Below, piece by piece: positions 8,969 through 19,966 of a stretch of DNA of 64,000 bases. Each line of letters opens with the position of its first letter. The stretch's first letter is position 1. The notes under the pieces were generated by a model. The model ran no database searches. It was not told the DNA's origin and worked only from the letters and a program-made list of their open reading frames with translations. The stretch is from Paracoccus shanxieyensis (GTDB taxonomy: Bacteria; Pseudomonadota; Alphaproteobacteria; Rhodobacterales; Rhodobacteraceae): contig NZ_WMII01000001.1 in the NCBI RefSeq assembly GCF_009711265.1, forward strand, positions 330,044 through 394,043. Reading direction: 5' to 3'. The translations under genes were made by a program, and so were the position numbers.

Positions 8969-9010
8969 GTCGGCCCCTTTCGTCCCATGAATATCAGGAC
9001 GGATGCGGGC

Positions 9011-10204
9011 TTATACAAGACCGCCGCGCGCAAGGTCGAGTATCCTTGCAATCAGCGGCGCGGGATCGCCCGCACGGGTCAGCAGCATGTCCCGCGCGGC
9101 CTTTCCCATCCGGCGCTGACGCGGCGCGTCCTGCGCCAATGCGCTCAGCGCGGCGGCCAGATCCGGCGCGGCCTCGGCTGCATCCGCCGCATCCAGATCG
9201 GCGTAATCCGCCGCATGGTTCGAGACATTGGGCCCATGCAGGATCGCGCAGCGCCATGCGGCAGGCTCCCACGGGGTATGCCCGCCATGATCGGCATAGG
9301 ATCCGCAGGTGATGCAGATACCCGCGGCCTGATACCAGTCGCCCATTTCGCCCAGCGTATCGGCCAGAAGGATCGGCGCTTCCGGCCCGCCCCCCTGACT
9401 GCGGCGCGCAAAATCCAGACCGCGCGCCGTCAGCAGCGCCGCCACCGCATCGCCGCGTTCGGGATGGCGCGGGGCAAGGATCAGGCGCAGCCCCGGCACC
9501 GCCGCGCGGGCCTTGGCAAAGGCGTCCAGGACCACCTCGTCCTCGCCCTCATGGGTCGAGGCGGCAAGCACGGTGCGCGGGCGCATCGCCCCGTCCTGGG
9601 CCGGGTGGATCTGCGCCGGGCCCAGCAGCTTCAGGTTCAACCGCGAGCCCAGCGCGCTGGCGGGCAGGCCAAGGCGCAACAGCCGTTCCTCGCTGCCGGG
9701 ATCCTGCGCTGAAAGGGCGTCGATCCGCCGCAAGATCGGCCGGATCAGCCGCGGCAGCTTGCCCCAGCGTTCGGCCGAGCGTTGCGACATGCGCGCGCCG
9801 ACCACGACCTGCGCCACGCCCAGATCATCGGCCATGCGGGCGCGGTTCGGCCATAATTCGTTTTCCACCGTCACCAGCACCGAAGGCTCGATACGGTGCA
9901 GGAACCGGCCCACGGCCTGCGGCACGTCCAAAGGCGCCAGCGCCGCGTCATAGCCCAGCTTGCGGGCCAGGGCGCGCCCGGTCAGGCTGTTGGTGGTGAC
10001 GGTCAGGGGAAATTCGGCGGCCAGCGCCTCGGCCAGAACCCGGGCCGAGGTCAGCTCTCCCACGCTGGCCGCGTGCAGCCAGATGCCGCCGGGGATCACG
10101 TCAGGGCCGGTCAACGCCAGCCGCTCCCGCCAATCGGCGCTGCCGAAAGGCCCAGAAAGCCGCAAGCCCGCGCCGACCAGCGCCGTGGTTCCGAACCAGA
10201 TCAT
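9011..10204 (-). CDS. waaA: 3-deoxy-D-manno-octulosonic acid (Kdo) transferase
   Basis: Transfers Kdo from CMP-Kdo to lipid IVA in lipopolysaccharide core assembly (glycosyltransferase family 30), on the inner face of the inner membrane. The 397-residue protein has an N-terminal hydrophobic stretch, GIWLHAASVGE near 41-51 (family HAAS-GE motif), TVENELWPN near 132, VVGARMSQRSAERW and the C-terminal sugar-nucleotide region with GPNVSNHAADY near 321. Length is close to the family norm of about 420. It lies downstream of the Calvin cycle operon on the same strand after a 74-base gap, and I see no functional link between them. Later genes of the same pathway, kdsD and lptCAB, lie at 51.6-54.4 kb. 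Confidence 0.88.
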   Translation of the reverse strand: MIWFGTTALVGAGLRLSGPFGSADWRERLALTGPDVIPGGIWLHAASVGELTSARVLAEALAAEFPLTVTTNSLTGRALARKLGYDAALAPLDVPQAVGRFLHRIEPSVLVTVENELWPNRARMADDLGVAQVVVGARMSQRSAERWGKLPRLIRPILRRIDALSAQDPGSEERLLRLGLPASALGSRLNLKLLGPAQIHPAQDGAMRPRTVLAASTHEGEDEVVLDAFAKARAAVPGLRLILAPRHPERGDAVAALLTARGLDFARRSQGGGPEAPILLADTLGEMGDWYQAAGICITCGSYADHGGHTPWEPAAWRCAILHGPNVSNHAADYADLDAADAAEAAPDLAAALSALAQDAPRQRRMGKAARDMLLTRAGDPAPLIARILDLARGGLV

Positions 10205-10243
10205 ATGGCCTTCAGGGCTGTCAGCTGTCCTGCCTCCGGGTCA

Positions 10244-10271
10244 ATCTGCGGCCAGCCTAGCGGGCGCAGAT
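10244..10271 (-). terminator. Possible weak terminator after the cbb operon
   Basis: ATCTGCG and CGCAGAT (7-bp stem, 14-base loop with an inner GCC/GGG pairing) lie 8 bases past the stop codon of the epimerase gene. There is no T-run on the minus strand, so it may only partly stop transcription into waaA. Confidence 0.35.
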
Positions 10272-10278
10272 GACAGGA

Positions 10279-10971
10279 TCAACGCAGGGCGGCTTCGGCA
10301 GCGGCGCGGATCGCGCGGATGTTGTCGCCATAGGGCGCGCTGTTCGAGACCGAGCCGCCCTTGAACACCGCCGAACCCGCGACCAGCACATCGGCCCCGG
10401 CCTCGGCCACCAAGGGCGCGGTGGTCGGATCGACGCCGCCGTCGATTTCGATATGCACGGGGCGGTCGCCGATCATGGCGCGCAGGGCACGCACCTTGTC
10501 GATCTGGCTGCGGATGAATTTCTGCCCGCCGAAGCCGGGGTTCACCGTCATCACGCAGATCAGGTCCACGTCGTCGATCAGCCCGGCGGCGACCTCGGCG
10601 GGGGTGCCGGGGTTCAGCGCCAGACCGGCCTTCGCGCCGGTGGCGCGGATGGCCTGCAGCGTGCGGTGGATATGCGGACCGGCCTCATAATGCGCGGTGA
10701 TGACATCGGCACCCGATTCTGCGAAGGCGTCGATATAGCTGTCGACCGGCGAGATCATCAGATGGACATCCATCACGCCGCGGATATGCGGGCGGATCGC
10801 CTTGCAGGTCTGCGGGCCAAAGGTGATGTTGGGGACGAAATGCCCGTCCATCACATCGACATGCACCCAGTCGGCACCCTGATCCTCGACCGCGCGGATT
10901 TCCTGCCCGAAATTGGCGAAATCTGCGGACAGGATCGAGGGGGCGATCTTGATCTTGCGGTCAAAGTTCAT
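10279..10971 (-). CDS. rpe: Ribulose-phosphate 3-epimerase
   Basis: Interconverts D-xylulose 5-phosphate and D-ribulose 5-phosphate, feeding phosphoribulokinase in the Calvin cycle. The 230-residue protein shows the TIM-barrel marks of the family: APSILSADFANFG (11-23), VHVDVMDGHFVPNITFGP with a metal-binding Asp, MTVNPGFGGQKF and EIDGGVDPTTAP. AGGA eight bases before the ATG at 10971 supports the start. It is the last gene of the cbb operon (cbbE in that nomenclature), 19 bases after cbbX. Whether a second rpe serves the pentose phosphate pathway elsewhere cannot be seen here. Confidence 0.95.
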   Translation of the reverse strand: MNFDRKIKIAPSILSADFANFGQEIRAVEDQGADWVHVDVMDGHFVPNITFGPQTCKAIRPHIRGVMDVHLMISPVDSYIDAFAESGADVITAHYEAGPHIHRTLQAIRATGAKAGLALNPGTPAEVAAGLIDDVDLICVMTVNPGFGGQKFIRSQIDKVRALRAMIGDRPVHIEIDGGVDPTTAPLVAEAGADVLVAGSAVFKGGSVSNSAPYGDNIRAIRAAAEAALR

Positions 10972-10990
10972 GGCACGGTCCTTTCGGGGA

Positions 10991-11917
10991 TCATTCGGCA
11001 GCGGCCTGCCCTGTCAGACGGTCCACGTCAAGTCCTCCGCTGAAAACCCGGCTGGAAAGGATGTCGGGCGCGGTGATCGTCGACAGCGTTGCCGCGTCCA
11101 GAGGGCCGCTTGCCGTGTCGAACAGCCGGTTGGCCTGCCGCAGCCGCGCCCGGTCCAGCGCATTGCGCACCGATCGCGCATTGGCGAAATGCGGCTGGCG
11201 GCGGCGGTGGGCGATATAGTCGGTCATCGCCGCCACCGCCGCATCGTCCAGCGCATAGTTCTGCGCCGCCAGCATCTGCCGGGCGATGTGCAACAGTTCG
11301 GGGTCGCTATAGTCGGGAAACTCGACATGATGGGCGATGCGCGACCGGAAGCCGGGATTCGAGGCGAAGAAGCGATCCATCCGGTCGCCATAGCCCGCAA
11401 GGATCACCACCAGATCGTCGCGGTTGTTTTCCATGACCTGCAACAGGATCTCGATGGCCTCCTGCCCGTAATCGCGTTCGTTTTCGGGGCGATAAAGATA
11501 ATAGGCCTCATCGATGAACAAGACGCCGCCCATGGCCTTTTTCAGCACTTCCTTGGTCTTGGGGGCGGTATGGCCGATATACTGGCCCACCAGATCGTCG
11601 CGGGTGACCGTGACCAGATGGCCTTTGCGGACATAGCCCAGCCGGTGCAGCAGGCTGGCCATCTTCAGCGCCACGGTGGTCTTGCCGGTGCCGGGATTGC
11701 CGGTAAAGGACATGTGCAGCGTCGGCGTTTCGGTGGCCAGCCCCATCTGGCGGCGGGCCTGATCGACCAGCAGCAGGGCAGCGGTTTCGCGGATGCGCTG
11801 CTTGACCGGCGCAAGTCCGATCAGCGTGGCATCCAGTTCGGCCAGCACGTCCTGCACGCCGCTTTCGGCAAAGCTGGCGGCCAGATCGACATGGGTGGGG
11901 CGGGAAATGTCCTGCAT
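10991..11917 (-). CDS. cbbX: Red-type RuBisCO activase CbbX
   Basis: AAA+ motor that remodels inhibited red-type RuBisCO by pulling on the C-terminus of the large subunit. The 308-residue protein has Walker [10 protein letters not shown], pore loop YIGHTAP, Walker [11 protein letters not shown], and sensor elements in [14 protein letters not shown] and [17 protein letters not shown] nine bases before the ATG at 11917 supports this start; upstream in-frame extension would add residues atypical of the family. It lies downstream of cbbS with a 64-base gap holding a strong hairpin, which may lower its expression relative to the RuBisCO subunits. Confidence 0.96.
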   Translation of the reverse strand: MQDISRPTHVDLAASFAESGVQDVLAELDATLIGLAPVKQRIRETAALLLVDQARRQMGLATETPTLHMSFTGNPGTGKTTVALKMASLLHRLGYVRKGHLVTVTRDDLVGQYIGHTAPKTKEVLKKAMGGVLFIDEAYYLYRPENERDYGQEAIEILLQVMENNRDDLVVILAGYGDRMDRFFASNPGFRSRIAHHVEFPDYSDPELLHIARQMLAAQNYALDDAAVAAMTDYIAHRRRQPHFANARSVRNALDRARLRQANRLFDTASGPLDAATLSTITAPDILSSRVFSGGLDVDRLTGQAAAE

Positions 11918-11941
11918 GGCGAGAACCTCATGGGGAAATCT

Positions 11942-11971
11942 GCGGGCGGCGGCGGGGCCTTGGCCGCCCGC
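11942..11971 (-). other. Strong hairpin between cbbS and cbbX
   Basis: GCGGGCGGC (11942-11950) pairs with GCCGCCCGC (11963-11971), a perfect 9-bp stem with a 12-base loop, 11 bases after the cbbS stop. No T-run follows on the minus strand. This fits a 3' stabiliser of cbbLS mRNA or a partial terminator separating the abundant subunits from the catalytic activase. Confidence 0.7.
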
Positions 11972-11981
11972 AAAAGGCCGG

Positions 11982-12398
11982 TCAGTAGCGCGCGCCTTCG
12001 GGTTCGCGCATGGCATAGCTTTCGATCGTGTAGCGGACGGAGCGCCCCTCGGCTTCCTGACGAATGACGCGGAAGCCGGGTTCCAGCTCGGGACGGTTGA
12101 CGATGAAGCTCATGCGGATGGATTCCCAGCCGGGCTGGGCGTCGAAGGCGATGACGCGGATGTATTTGCCGCCGTGTTCCTTGCGGCATTCGTTGACCTC
12201 GAACACCACGGCGGCGGCATCCGGGTTGTCGAACATCGGATGGCCCCACATTTCCCAATAGGTGTTTCGGGGATGCGGGTCATCGGAATATTCCACCGAG
12301 ACGGCCCAGCCATTGTCGATGGCGTATTGGGCCTGAACCCGGATGTCGTCATCCGAAAGATCGGGCAGAAAGCTGAACTGTCCTTGGCGCAGTCGCAT
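11982..12398 (-). CDS. cbbS: RuBisCO small subunit, red type
   Basis: Small subunit of the L8S8 form I ribulose-bisphosphate carboxylase. The 138-residue protein starts [19 protein letters not shown] and contains [24 protein letters not shown] and [19 protein letters not shown]. The C-terminal extension ([20 protein letters not shown], about 30 residues past the core) is the beta-hairpin extension found in red-type enzymes. GAGGAGG eight bases before the ATG at 12398 is a strong ribosome site, as expected for a very abundant protein. It lies 14 bases downstream of cbbL. Confidence 0.96.
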   Translation of the reverse strand: MRLRQGQFSFLPDLSDDDIRVQAQYAIDNGWAVSVEYSDDPHPRNTYWEMWGHPMFDNPDAAAVVFEVNECRKEHGGKYIRVIAFDAQPGWESIRMSFIVNRPELEPGFRVIRQEAEGRSVRYTIESYAMREPEGARY

Positions 12399-12412
12399 GG
12401 GGATACCTCCTC

Positions 12413-13885
<1,473 letters not shown>

Positions 13886-14965
13886 TCAGGCGGCTTTTCG
13901 GCCGGTAATCGCCGGGTCAAGCGCCCCCGACGCATAGCGTTCGGCCATCTTGTCCATCGCGATGACCTTGATCTGATGCGCGTGTCCCGCCGTGCCGAAG
14001 CGTTCAAAACGGTCGCGGCACAGCGCCGTCAGTTCCGTCATGGCGGGGATCATGAATTTGCGCGGGTCGAATTCCTCGGGCCGGTCGCGGGCGACCTTGC
14101 GGAACTGCCCGGTCATCGCCATGCGGCAATCGGTGTCGATATTGACCTTGCGCACACCCATGCGGATGCCGCGTTCGATTTCCTCGACCGGCACACCATA
14201 GGTCTGCGGCATCTCTCCGCCCGAGGCATTGATGAGATCCTGCAGATGCTGCGGCACGGAACTTGAGCCGTGCATCACCAGATGCGTGCCCGGCAGGCGG
14301 TCATGGATCGCCTGAATGACATGCATGGCCAGAATGTCGCCATCGGGCTTGCGGGTGAACTTATAGGCGCCGTGGCTGGTGCCGCAGGCGATCGCCAGCG
14401 CGTCGCAGCGGGTGCGGGCGACGAAATCCACCGCCTGATCGGGATCGGTCAGAAGCTGGCTGTGATCCAGCCTGCCCTCGGCGCCCGAGCCATCCTCGGC
14501 CGCGGCCTCGCCGGTTTCCAGACTGCCCAGCACGCCCAGCTCGCCCTCGACGCTGGCCCCGACGGCATGGGCGGCCTCGGCCACCTTCGCGGTCACGGCG
14601 ACGTTGTAGCCGTAATCCGCCGGGGTCTTCATGTCCTCGTGCAGTGAGCCGTCCATCATCACCGAAGTGAAGCCGTGCCGGATCGCCGACATGCAGGTGG
14701 CAAGGTTGTTGCCGTGGTCCTGATGCAGGCAGATGGGAATGGCCGGATGGGTTTCGGCCAGCGCCTGCACCATGTGGCGCAGCATGATGTCGCCCGCATA
14801 GGACCGCGCGCCACGGCTGGCCTGCAGGATCACCGGCGCGTCGACCGCCACCGCCGCCTGCAGGATCGCCAGCCCCTGTTCCATGTTGTTGATATTGAAG
14901 GCCGGCACGCCATAGCCATGTTCGGCGGCGTGATCCAGCAACTGCCTGAGTGTGATAAGCGCCAT
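13886..14965 (-). CDS. cbbA: Fructose-bisphosphate aldolase, class II
   Basis: Condenses glyceraldehyde 3-phosphate with dihydroxyacetone phosphate, and erythrose 4-phosphate likewise, in the Calvin cycle. The 359-residue protein starts [24 protein letters not shown] and carries the zinc site: LHQDHGN near 82-88 and MHGSSSVP, plus [14 protein letters not shown] for phosphate binding. This is the CbbA-type class IIB enzyme. Two adjacent ATGs exist (14968 and 14965); the second has better spacing from AGGGGGAA. The gene overlaps the transketolase stop, so translation is coupled. Confidence 0.95.
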   Translation of the reverse strand: MALITLRQLLDHAAEHGYGVPAFNINNMEQGLAILQAAVAVDAPVILQASRGARSYAGDIMLRHMVQALAETHPAIPICLHQDHGNNLATCMSAIRHGFTSVMMDGSLHEDMKTPADYGYNVAVTAKVAEAAHAVGASVEGELGVLGSLETGEAAAEDGSGAEGRLDHSQLLTDPDQAVDFVARTRCDALAIACGTSHGAYKFTRKPDGDILAMHVIQAIHDRLPGTHLVMHGSSSVPQHLQDLINASGGEMPQTYGVPVEEIERGIRMGVRKVNIDTDCRMAMTGQFRKVARDRPEEFDPRKFMIPAMTELTALCRDRFERFGTAGHAHQIKVIAMDKMAERYASGALDPAITGRKAA

Positions 14966-16971
14966 CATTTCCCCCTGATGATCTGGGTGGCAAGATCCGC
15001 CACGCATTCGGCGGTGATGCCGAAATGGCGGTAAAGATCGGCGGCGGGGGCGGAGGCGCCGAACCCCGCCATACCGACAAAGCCGTCGCCCGGACGCAGG
15101 AACAGCCCGTCCCAGCCCTGCCGGACCAGTGCCTCGACGCCGATGCGGGGGGCCGTGCCCAGCAGCGCGTCGCGTTCGGCCATGGGCCGGGCCGCGAACA
15201 GTTCAAAGCACGGGGCCGAGACGACAGCGGCCCGCACCCCCTGCCCCGCCAGCAGATCGGCGGCGGCAAGGGCGATTTCCACCTCGGATCCGGTGGCGAT
15301 CAGCGTCACGTCGCGCAGGCCGGGATCGCGCAGCAGATAGGCGCCCTGCCGCGTCAGGTTCGCGTCCGCGCTGTCGCGCAGCAAAGGCAGGCTCTGGCGC
15401 GACAGGCACAGGACCGAGGGCGTGGCGGTCTGGGTCAGCGCGATCTCCCATGCCTCGGCGGTCTCGACGGCGTCGGCGGGGCGCAGCACCAGCAGGTTCG
15501 GCATGGCGCGCAGGGCGGCCACCTGTTCGACGGGCTGGTGCGTCGGGCCGTCCTCGCCCAGACCGATGCTGTCATGGGTCATGACATGCACCACCGGCAC
15601 GCCCATCAGCGCGCCCAGCCGGATCGCCGGGCGGGAATAGTCGGAAAAGGCCAGAAACGTGCCGCCATAGGGCAGCAGCCCGCCATGCAGCGCCATGCCG
15701 TTCATCGCCGCAGCCATCGCGTGTTCGCGGATGCCGTAATGCACATAACGGCCCGCGCGGTCGGACGCCGTCACCGCCGTCATGCCCTTAGTGCGGGTGT
15801 TGTTCGAGCCGGTCAGATCGGCGCTGCCGCCGATGGTGTTGGGCAGGGTGGCATTCACCACCTCCAAGGCCAGCTCGCTGGCCTTGCGGGTCGCAAGCTT
15901 GGGGCGCTCGGCGATCATCCGGGCGGAGTGGTCGCCGATGGCGCGCCGCAGCGCCCCGGCATCGGGTGCGGCCATCGCGGCGGCAAAGGCGGCTTTGTGC
16001 GGGCTGGCCGCCAGCCGGTCCTGCCACGCCGCCCGTGCCTGCGCGCCCCTTGCGGCAATGGCGCGCCATGCCCCGGTGATGTCCTGCGGCAGATCAAAGG
16101 GCGGGTGCGGCCAGCCCAGATGCTGACGCGCGGCGGCGATCTCGGCCGCGCCCAGCGGCGCGCCATGCACATCGTGGCTGCCCTGCTTGTTCGGCGCGCC
16201 GAAGCCGATCACCGTGCGGCAGGCGATCATGCTGGGCCGGGCATCGTCGCGTGCCGCCGCAATCGCCACGGCCACCGCCTGACGGTCATGCCCGTCCACC
16301 GCCTGTACATGCCAGCCGCTGGCGGCAAAGCGTGCCATCTGGTCGGTGCTGGTCGACAGATCGGTGCCGCCGTCGATGGTGATGCGGTTATCGTCCCACA
16401 GAACGATCAGACGGCCCAGTTGCTGATGCCCGGCAAGGTCGATGGCCTCATGGCTGATGCCCTCCATCAGACAGCCATCGCCGCAGATGACATAGGTGTG
16501 GTGATCCACCAGATCATCGCCGAAGCGCGCATTCAGGATGCGCTCGGCCAGGGCCATGCCGACGGCGGTGGCGATGCCCTGACCCAGCGGCCCGGTGGTG
16601 ACCTCGATCCCCTTGGCGTGGCCATATTCGGGATGGCCCGCCGTGCGCGCGCCCAGTTGCCGGAACCGACGCAGCTGCGCCATGGGCATGTCGTCATAAC
16701 CCAGCATGTGATTGATGGCATAGACCAGCATCGAGCCATGCCCCGCCGACATCACGAAGCGGTCGCGGTCCGGCCAGCGATCATCCGCCGGATCCACGGT
16801 GATGAAGCGGTTGAACAGCACGGCGGCGACATCCGCCATACCCATCGGCGCGCCGGGATGGCCTGAATTCGCGGCCTCGACCGCATCCATCGCCAGCACG
16901 CGGATCGCGGTGGCCATCGCGGCCTCGGCGCCCGGTTCCATGTCGGTTTCCATGCGGCTCATCTGGTTCAT
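14965..16971 (-). CDS. cbbT: Transketolase
   Basis: Thiamine-diphosphate enzyme moving two-carbon units between sugar phosphates in the regenerative Calvin cycle. The 668-residue protein has the N-terminal substrate His in [10 protein letters not shown], the ThDP motif GDGCLMEG ending at the Asn of DNN, the Glu of [13 protein letters not shown] and the C-terminal [20 protein letters not shown] before the ATG at 16971 fixes the start. It lies 12 bases downstream of the phosphoribulokinase gene and overlaps the aldolase start. It is the standard length, with no visible defect. Confidence 0.97.
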   Translation of the reverse strand: MNQMSRMETDMEPGAEAAMATAIRVLAMDAVEAANSGHPGAPMGMADVAAVLFNRFITVDPADDRWPDRDRFVMSAGHGSMLVYAINHMLGYDDMPMAQLRRFRQLGARTAGHPEYGHAKGIEVTTGPLGQGIATAVGMALAERILNARFGDDLVDHHTYVICGDGCLMEGISHEAIDLAGHQQLGRLIVLWDDNRITIDGGTDLSTSTDQMARFAASGWHVQAVDGHDRQAVAVAIAAARDDARPSMIACRTVIGFGAPNKQGSHDVHGAPLGAAEIAAARQHLGWPHPPFDLPQDITGAWRAIAARGAQARAAWQDRLAASPHKAAFAAAMAAPDAGALRRAIGDHSARMIAERPKLATRKASELALEVVNATLPNTIGGSADLTGSNNTRTKGMTAVTASDRAGRYVHYGIREHAMAAAMNGMALHGGLLPYGGTFLAFSDYSRPAIRLGALMGVPVVHVMTHDSIGLGEDGPTHQPVEQVAALRAMPNLLVLRPADAVETAEAWEIALTQTATPSVLCLSRQSLPLLRDSADANLTRQGAYLLRDPGLRDVTLIATGSEVEIALAAADLLAGQGVRAAVVSAPCFELFAARPMAERDALLGTAPRIGVEALVRQGWDGLFLRPGDGFVGMAGFGASAPAADLYRHFGITAECVADLATQIIRGK

Positions 16972-16983
16972 GGCGGCCCCTCC

Positions 16984-17853
16984 TCAGGCGCGTTTCGCGT
17001 CGCTGACCATGCGCAGGATCATCGGCGTCAGGATCAGCTGCATCGCCAGATCCATGCGCGGACCGGGGATGACGATGGAATTCGCGCGGCTCATCCACGA
17101 CCCCTGGATCATCTGGGTCAGATAGGGAAAATCGATGCCGCGCGGGTTCTTGAAGCGGATGACGACAAGGCTTTCGTCCGGCGTGGGGATCCAGCGCGCG
17201 ATGAACGGGTTCGAGGTGTCGACCACAGGCACGCGCTGGAAATTGATGTCGGTCTGGGTGAACTGCGGACAGATCACATGCACATAGGCATGCATCCGGC
17301 GCAGGATCACATCGGTGACCGCCTCGGTCGAATAGCCGCGGCTGGCCTTGTCGCGGTGGATTTTCTGGATCCATTCCAGATTGATGACCGGCACCACCCC
17401 GATCTTCAGATCCGCCTGCCCGGCAATGTCGATGCCGTCGGTTTTGACCGCGCCGTGCAGCCCCTCGTAAAACAGCAGATCCGAGCGCGGCAGTTCGGCC
17501 CAATCCGTAAACGTGCCGGGCGCGCTGCCATAGGCCGCGGCCTCGCGGTCGTCATGCACATAGTGGCGGGTCTGGCCGGTGCCGGTTTCGCCATAGCTGC
17601 GAAACACCTGTTCCAGCCGGGGCAGTTCATTGGCCTCGATGCTGAAATGGCTGAAGGTATTATCGCCCGCATCCGTGCGGCGCGCCAGTTCGGCCTTCAT
17701 CGCCGCGCGGTCGAAACGGTGGAACGCATCGCCTTCGATGCTGGCCGCCTGAATGCCTTCGCGGCGGAAGATCTGGTCGAAGGTGTTCTTGATCGTCGTG
17801 GTGCCCGCGCCTGACGAGCCGGTGACAGAGATGATCGGATGCTTCTTGCTCAT
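16984..17853 (-). CDS. cbbP: Phosphoribulokinase
   Basis: Makes ribulose 1,5-bisphosphate from ribulose 5-phosphate and ATP, the committed Calvin step before RuBisCO. The 289-residue protein, the size of the octameric proteobacterial class, starts with P-loop SVTGSSGAGTTTIKNTF (residues about 9-25) and has SIEGDAFHRFDR, FYEGLHGAV, and RGYSTEAVTDVILRRM. GAGGAAAG before the ATG at 17853 supports the start. It sits between cbbF (9-base gap) and cbbT. Confidence 0.97.
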   Translation of the reverse strand: MSKKHPIISVTGSSGAGTTTIKNTFDQIFRREGIQAASIEGDAFHRFDRAAMKAELARRTDAGDNTFSHFSIEANELPRLEQVFRSYGETGTGQTRHYVHDDREAAAYGSAPGTFTDWAELPRSDLLFYEGLHGAVKTDGIDIAGQADLKIGVVPVINLEWIQKIHRDKASRGYSTEAVTDVILRRMHAYVHVICPQFTQTDINFQRVPVVDTSNPFIARWIPTPDESLVVIRFKNPRGIDFPYLTQMIQGSWMSRANSIVIPGPRMDLAMQLILTPMILRMVSDAKRA

Positions 17854-17862
17854 GGTCTTTCC

Positions 17863-18846
17863 TCAGGCACGGAACAGGCCGCGATGGCCGAAAAGCGCCG
17901 AGATCTCGGTCTCGGGCAGGTCGTGATAGGCGGCGACGCGGGCGACCTTTTCAGCCGAGCCGAAGACGAATGGCGTGCGGTCGTGCAGGGCGGTGATCTG
18001 CTGATCCAGAATGCGTTCACAGGCATCCGTTGCCTGCCCGCCCGCCTGTTCGATCAAAAGCGCGATGGGCGCGCATTCGTACAGCATCCGCAACCGGCCG
18101 CGCTCATAGCCCTTGCGGGCGTCGGCGGGATACAGAAACACCCCGCCTCGCGTCAGGATGCGGTGGGTTTCGGCCACAAGGCTGGCCAGCCAGCGCATGT
18201 TGAAATTGGTTTCGCGCGGACCTTCGACCCCGGCAAGGCAGTCGTCGATATAGGCGCGCACGGGTCGCGACCAATGCCGGTAATTCGAGGCGTTGATCGC
18301 GAATTCAAACGAGCAATCGGGCATGGTCACACGCGCATCGACCAGCCGGAACCCGTCGGGGCCCAGCGCGTAATGCTGCACGCCATCGCCAAAAGTCACC
18401 ATCATCGCGCAGCGCGGGCCATAGATGATATAGCCCGCGCCGATCTGCTGGCGCGCGGGGCGCAGAAAGCTGTCCTTGGCCGTGTCGGCGGCGGGATAGA
18501 TGGAAAAGATCGTGCCGATGGTCAGGTTGGTGTCGATATTCGACGATCCGTCCAGCGGGTCGATGGCCAGCGCCAGACCTCCGGCGGGGTTCAGCTCCAG
18601 CGCCTGATCCTGTTCCTCGGAGGCATAGAACCGCAGGCCGGCCGCTGTCAGACGCGCCCGGAACAGATCGTCGGCGATGACATCCAGCGCCTTCTGCCCG
18701 TCGCCATCCGCATTGGTGCCGACCTGCGCTGCCAGATCGCCGCCCTGCCGGATGCGCGCCGCCAGTTCGGCGCCCCCGGCGGCCAAGGCCAGCATGACGG
18801 GCCGCAGCGGGACCGGAATCCGGGTCGTGTCGATCGCGTCGGTCAT
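17863..18846 (-). CDS. cbbF: Fructose-1,6-bisphosphatase, class I
   Basis: Dephosphorylates fructose 1,6-bisphosphate, and probably sedoheptulose 1,7-bisphosphate, in the Calvin cycle. The 327-residue protein shows the metal site [10 protein letters not shown] near 95, [15 protein letters not shown] near 114-128 and [29 protein letters not shown] near 240. It is the first gene of the cbb operon; GGAGGGGG precedes the ATG at 18846. The 98-base gap to cbbR carries the promoter and the regulator sites. Confidence 0.96.
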   Translation of the reverse strand: MTDAIDTTRIPVPLRPVMLALAAGGAELAARIRQGGDLAAQVGTNADGDGQKALDVIADDLFRARLTAAGLRFYASEEQDQALELNPAGGLALAIDPLDGSSNIDTNLTIGTIFSIYPAADTAKDSFLRPARQQIGAGYIIYGPRCAMMVTFGDGVQHYALGPDGFRLVDARVTMPDCSFEFAINASNYRHWSRPVRAYIDDCLAGVEGPRETNFNMRWLASLVAETHRILTRGGVFLYPADARKGYERGRLRMLYECAPIALLIEQAGGQATDACERILDQQITALHDRTPFVFGSAEKVARVAAYHDLPETEISALFGHRGLFRA

Positions 18847-18900
18847 CGTCCCCCTCCCATGGCACGGCGTCCTGAAGGGAAAGTTGACATGCGATATTTT

Positions 18901-18944
18901 TCAGGAACATTTAATTAAACGAAACCCTGCTTCAGGAAACCTGA
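18901..18944. promoter_or_regulatory. Paired CbbR-type operator sites between cbbF and cbbR
   Basis: Two TNA-N7-TNA (T-N11-A) LysR-type sites lie 31 bases apart, about three helical turns: TCAGGAACATTTA at 18901-18913 and TCAGGAAACCTGA at 18932-18944. The second is a perfect dyad (TTCAGG-AAA-CCTGAA when extended by one base each side) and reaches the cbbR start codon, as expected for an autoregulatory recognition site; the first lies toward cbbF, as expected for an activation site. A further CCTGAA lies at 18871-18876 and a TTGACA at 18884-18889. The consensus is known for CbbR; binding here is inferred. Confidence 0.6.
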
Positions 18945-19868
18945 ATGAATCGCATGGATGCCGTCACCTTGCGCCAGCTTCGCACGCTGCGCGCGGTGGT
19001 GCAGTCGGGATCGCTGACGGCGGCGGCGGGCGACCTTGGTCTTAGCCCTCCGGCGATTCACGCCCAGCTTCGTGCGCTGGAGGATCTGCTGTCTGCGCCT
19101 TTGGTCATACGCGGCGCGCATGGGGCCTTCGTGCCAACGGATGAGGGCCGCGCCGTGCTGGAGGCCGAGGCGCAGATTGCCGTGGCGCTGGACACGGCCG
19201 CACGGCGCGTCACGTCCCTGCAAAGCGGGCATTCGGGCAATGTGGCGCTGGGGGTGGTTTCGACCGGGAAATATTTCGCGCCGCGTCTGGTGGCCGATCT
19301 GCGTCGCCTGTTGCCCGAGGTCGACGTCACGCTGCGCATCGGCAACCGCGATGCGGTCATCGGCTGGCTGAGCAGCCGTGCGCTGGATCTGGCGATCATG
19401 GGGCGGCCGCCGCGTGCGCCGGCGGTGGTGGCCGAACCCATCGGGCCGCATCCGCATGTGATCGTCGCCCCGCCCGACCATCCGCTGGCCGCCGCGGACC
19501 CCGCCATGCCGCAGGATCTGCTGGCCCAGACCTTTCTGGCCCGCGAACCGGGATCGGGCACGCGCATCCTGATGACGCGGTTTCTGGACCGCATCGGCGA
19601 CGGCACGCCATGGCGCATGGTCGAGATGGGCACGAATGAGACGATCAAGCAGGCCGTCATCGCCGGTCTTGGCATCGCCCTGATCTCGCAGCACACCGTG
19701 ACCGAGGAATTGCGCAGCGGCCGTCTGGTTGCCCTGCGCGCCATCGGCCTGCCGATCCAGCGCAGCTGGTTCCTGCTGCGGCGCGAGGACATGGCCCTGT
19801 CCCCCGCCGGCCAGCGCATTCATGACCTGATCGGGCAGATGCAGGGCAGCTTTCTGCCCGTGATCTGA
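18945..19868 (+). CDS. cbbR: LysR-type regulator of the Calvin cycle operon
   Basis: Transcription factor expected to activate the divergent cbb operon in response to sugar-phosphate metabolites. The 307-residue protein has an N-terminal winged helix-turn-helix (VTLRQLRTLRAVVQSGSLTAAAGDLGLSPPAIHAQLRALED, residues about 7-47) and a LysR effector domain. I chose the ATG at 18945, with AGGAAA about 7 bases upstream; an ATG at 18954 is possible. Position and family give the assignment. The operator dyad overlaps the start codon, so strong self-repression is plausible. Confidence 0.93.
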   Translation: MNRMDAVTLRQLRTLRAVVQSGSLTAAAGDLGLSPPAIHAQLRALEDLLSAPLVIRGAHGAFVPTDEGRAVLEAEAQIAVALDTAARRVTSLQSGHSGNVALGVVSTGKYFAPRLVADLRRLLPEVDVTLRIGNRDAVIGWLSSRALDLAIMGRPPRAPAVVAEPIGPHPHVIVAPPDHPLAAADPAMPQDLLAQTFLAREPGSGTRILMTRFLDRIGDGTPWRMVEMGTNETIKQAVIAGLGIALISQHTVTEELRSGRLVALRAIGLPIQRSWFLLRREDMALSPAGQRIHDLIGQMQGSFLPVI

Positions 19869-19966
19869 TGCCCCTTGGGGTTTTCGCCGCGCGGCCTATA
19901 TTGGGGGCAAGGCGCGCGGCCCATTCCCGGCCTCTCGTAGCGCGCAGCCAATCCGAAGGATGCAAG

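Noticed and set aside
15025..16866. 613-codon plus-strand frame opposite transketolase
   Set aside because: Shadow frame in GC-rich DNA; composition is unlike real proteins here.
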